DNA from: Porphyrobacter sp. AAP82
GTDB lineage: Bacteria; Pseudomonadota; Alphaproteobacteria; Sphingomonadales; Sphingomonadaceae
Length of the DNA: 64,000 bases
NCBI RefSeq assembly: GCF_000331285.1
Contig: NZ_ANFX01000037.1
Coordinates: 1-64,000 of the forward strand
Reading direction: 5' to 3'
Shown here: positions 63,072 through 64,000 of the stretch, piece after piece
How the letters are laid out: the number at the start of each line of letters is the position of its first letter
How positions within the stretch are numbered: position 1 is the stretch's first letter
Made by a program: the position numbers and the translations under genes
The notes under the pieces: model-generated
What the model was told of the DNA's origin: nothing
Seen by the model: only the letters and a program-made list of their open reading frames with translations
Databases searched by the model: none

Positions 63072-64000
63072 GCAGCGCGGCGGGGCCGCATGTCCCCCGC
63101 ACCGTCCCCCGCACCGTCCCGCGCATCCTGCACCTTCATTCGACCTTCGCGGCAGGCGGCAAGGAAGTGCGCGCTGCGCGGCTGATGAACGCCTGGGGGC
63201 CGCGTCTGCATCACACCATCGTCTCGGCGGAGCCGCAGGCCATGGGGGCGGCCGCGCTGGTCGGCGCGGATGTGCCGGTGGACTATCCGCAAGGCTTCCC
63301 CTCGCTCAAGGGCAGGCCGACGCCGGGCCGGCTGGCGGACCTCGCGCGGGCGATGCGCGGGTTTGACCTTGTCCTCACCTACAACTGGGGCGCGATGGAC
63401 GCGGTGATGGCGCAGCGCGTCTATGGCGGCCTCCTGAAGCTCCCCCCGCTGGTCCACCACGAGGACGGTTTCAATGCCGACGAGGCGGCCCGGTTGAACC
63501 GGTCGCGCAACCTCTACCGCCGCGCCGCGCTGGGGCGGGCGGCGGCGCTGGTGGTGCCCTCGATGCAGCTCGAGACGATCGCCCGCGAGGTCTGGCGCCA
63601 GCCGGCAAAGCGGCTCGTCAGGATCGCCAACGGCATCGACACCGCCGCCTTTGCCGCCGCGCCCGATCCCGCTGCGCTGCCGATCGCCAAGGGCGCAGGT
63701 GAGCTGTGGGTCGGCACGCTCGCGGGCCTGCGCGCAGTCAAGCGCCTGACCGATCTGGTCGCAGGGTTCGCCGTGCTGCCCCCCGAATGGCACCTCGTGA
63801 TCTGCGGCGAGGGGCCCGAGCGCGCGGCGATCCTTGCCGCGGCCCATGCCCGGGGCATCGCCGCGCGCGTCCATCTGCCGGGCAATGTCGATCCGGCAAG
63901 GGTGGCCGGCCTGTTCGATATCTTCGCGCTGTCTTCGGCGTCCGAGCAATTCCCGCTCTCGGTGGTCGAGGCGATGGCCGCGGGCGTGCCGGTGGCGGCG
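63068..64000 (+). CDS. GT4-type glycosyltransferase (3' truncated by window edge)
   Basis: 311 codons are visible with no stop. The start is GTG 63068, overlapping the previous stop. A duplicated PRTVPRTVPRIL opens it. ILHLHSTFAAGGKEVRAARL is the GT-B N-terminal loop, WVGTLAGLRAVKRLTDLVAG the middle strand, and SEQFPLSVVEAMAAGVPVA the donor-site ExxPLxxxEAMAAGxPV motif. It probably adds a sugar to a surface glycan or lipid; acceptor unknown. Confidence 0.9.
   Translation, partial: MSSAAGPHVPRTVPRTVPRILHLHSTFAAGGKEVRAARLMNAWGPRLHHTIVSAEPQAMGAAALVGADVPVDYPQGFPSLKGRPTPGRLADLARAMRGFDLVLTYNWGAMDAVMAQRVYGGLLKLPPLVHHEDGFNADEAARLNRSRNLYRRAALGRAAALVVPSMQLETIAREVWRQPAKRLVRIANGIDTAAFAAAPDPAALPIAKGAGELWVGTLAGLRAVKRLTDLVAGFAVLPPEWHLVICGEGPERAAILAAAHARGIAARVHLPGNVDPARVAGLFDIFALSSASEQFPLSVVEAMAAGVPVAA

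Noticed and set aside
63086..63121. Duplicated CCCCGCACCGTC at the glycosyltransferase start
   Set aside because: Two 12-bp copies only, giving PRTVPRTV. It is likely a small slippage event with no further structure.

Overview
The window is about 64 kb of GC-rich, densely coding DNA from an alphaproteobacterium, most likely a sphingomonad (Sphingomonadales, probably Erythrobacteraceae). The basis is gene content: a TonB-dependent outer-membrane receptor, a carotenoid oxygenase, K+-independent HppA, the ctaC-ctaD-ctaB-ctaG-ctaE-DUF983-surf1-thrC order, CobS, an FNR-type regulator, and many orphan hydrolases and thioesterases. It looks chromosomal. I found no insertion sequence, prophage, CRISPR array, rRNA or tRNA. 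The largest gaps between genes are about 250 bp, and several hold hairpins or short repeats.

Layout. 0-10 kb: end of a TonB receptor, a BaiN-type flavoprotein, an APC permease, uvrC, an OmpA-family protein and a DUF885 metallopeptidase-like protein. 10-17 kb: carotenoid oxygenase, universal stress protein behind an FNR box, MFS carrier, and a GNAT - JmjC-like cupin - TesB cluster. 17-23 kb: hppA and the overlapping operon hisG-hisD-nusB-thiL. 23-33 kb: small enzymes (alpha/beta hydrolase, SDR, NUDIX, BolA, J-domain protein, SRPBCC, GST, MpaB-like), cobS without cobT, a class A penicillin-binding protein and two overlapping hotdog thioesterases. 33-39.5 kb, minus strand: pyrE, serine hydrolase, pdxJ, acpS, lepB, DUF3089, ruvX. 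39.8-51.6 kb, plus strand: cytochrome c oxidase and its assembly genes, thrC, an rRNA-type methyltransferase, folB, moaA, moaD, moaE and a small membrane protein behind a second FNR box. 51.8-64 kb: the Fnr regulator coupled to a lipoprotein gene, rplU-rpmA, GNAT, TetR, ygfZ, pyrC, rarD, a possible structured RNA, a lipoprotein, astD, selO, an alpha/beta hydrolase and a glycosyltransferase cut by the right edge.

How the parts connect. The FNR regulator at 51.9-52.5 kb has four Cys at the positions of FNR's [4Fe-4S] ligands and the E..SR DNA-reading residues. Two near-perfect FNR boxes, TTGAT-N4-GTCAA, lie before the stress-protein gene and the small membrane-protein gene, which suggests an oxygen-responsive circuit alongside an aerobic aa3-type oxidase. 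Many same-strand neighbours overlap by ATGA or GTGA. Four convergent pairs interlock their stop codons within 4 nt and a fifth abuts.

The least explained items are a four-hairpin RNA candidate near 58.4 kb, a 74-residue domain duplicated inside the TonB receptor, a 36-bp minisatellite inside the carotenoid oxygenase, a 35-bp-arm inverted repeat between pyrC and rarD, and several dispersed palindromic repeats. All assignments come from reading the sequence and from family knowledge; no database search was run.
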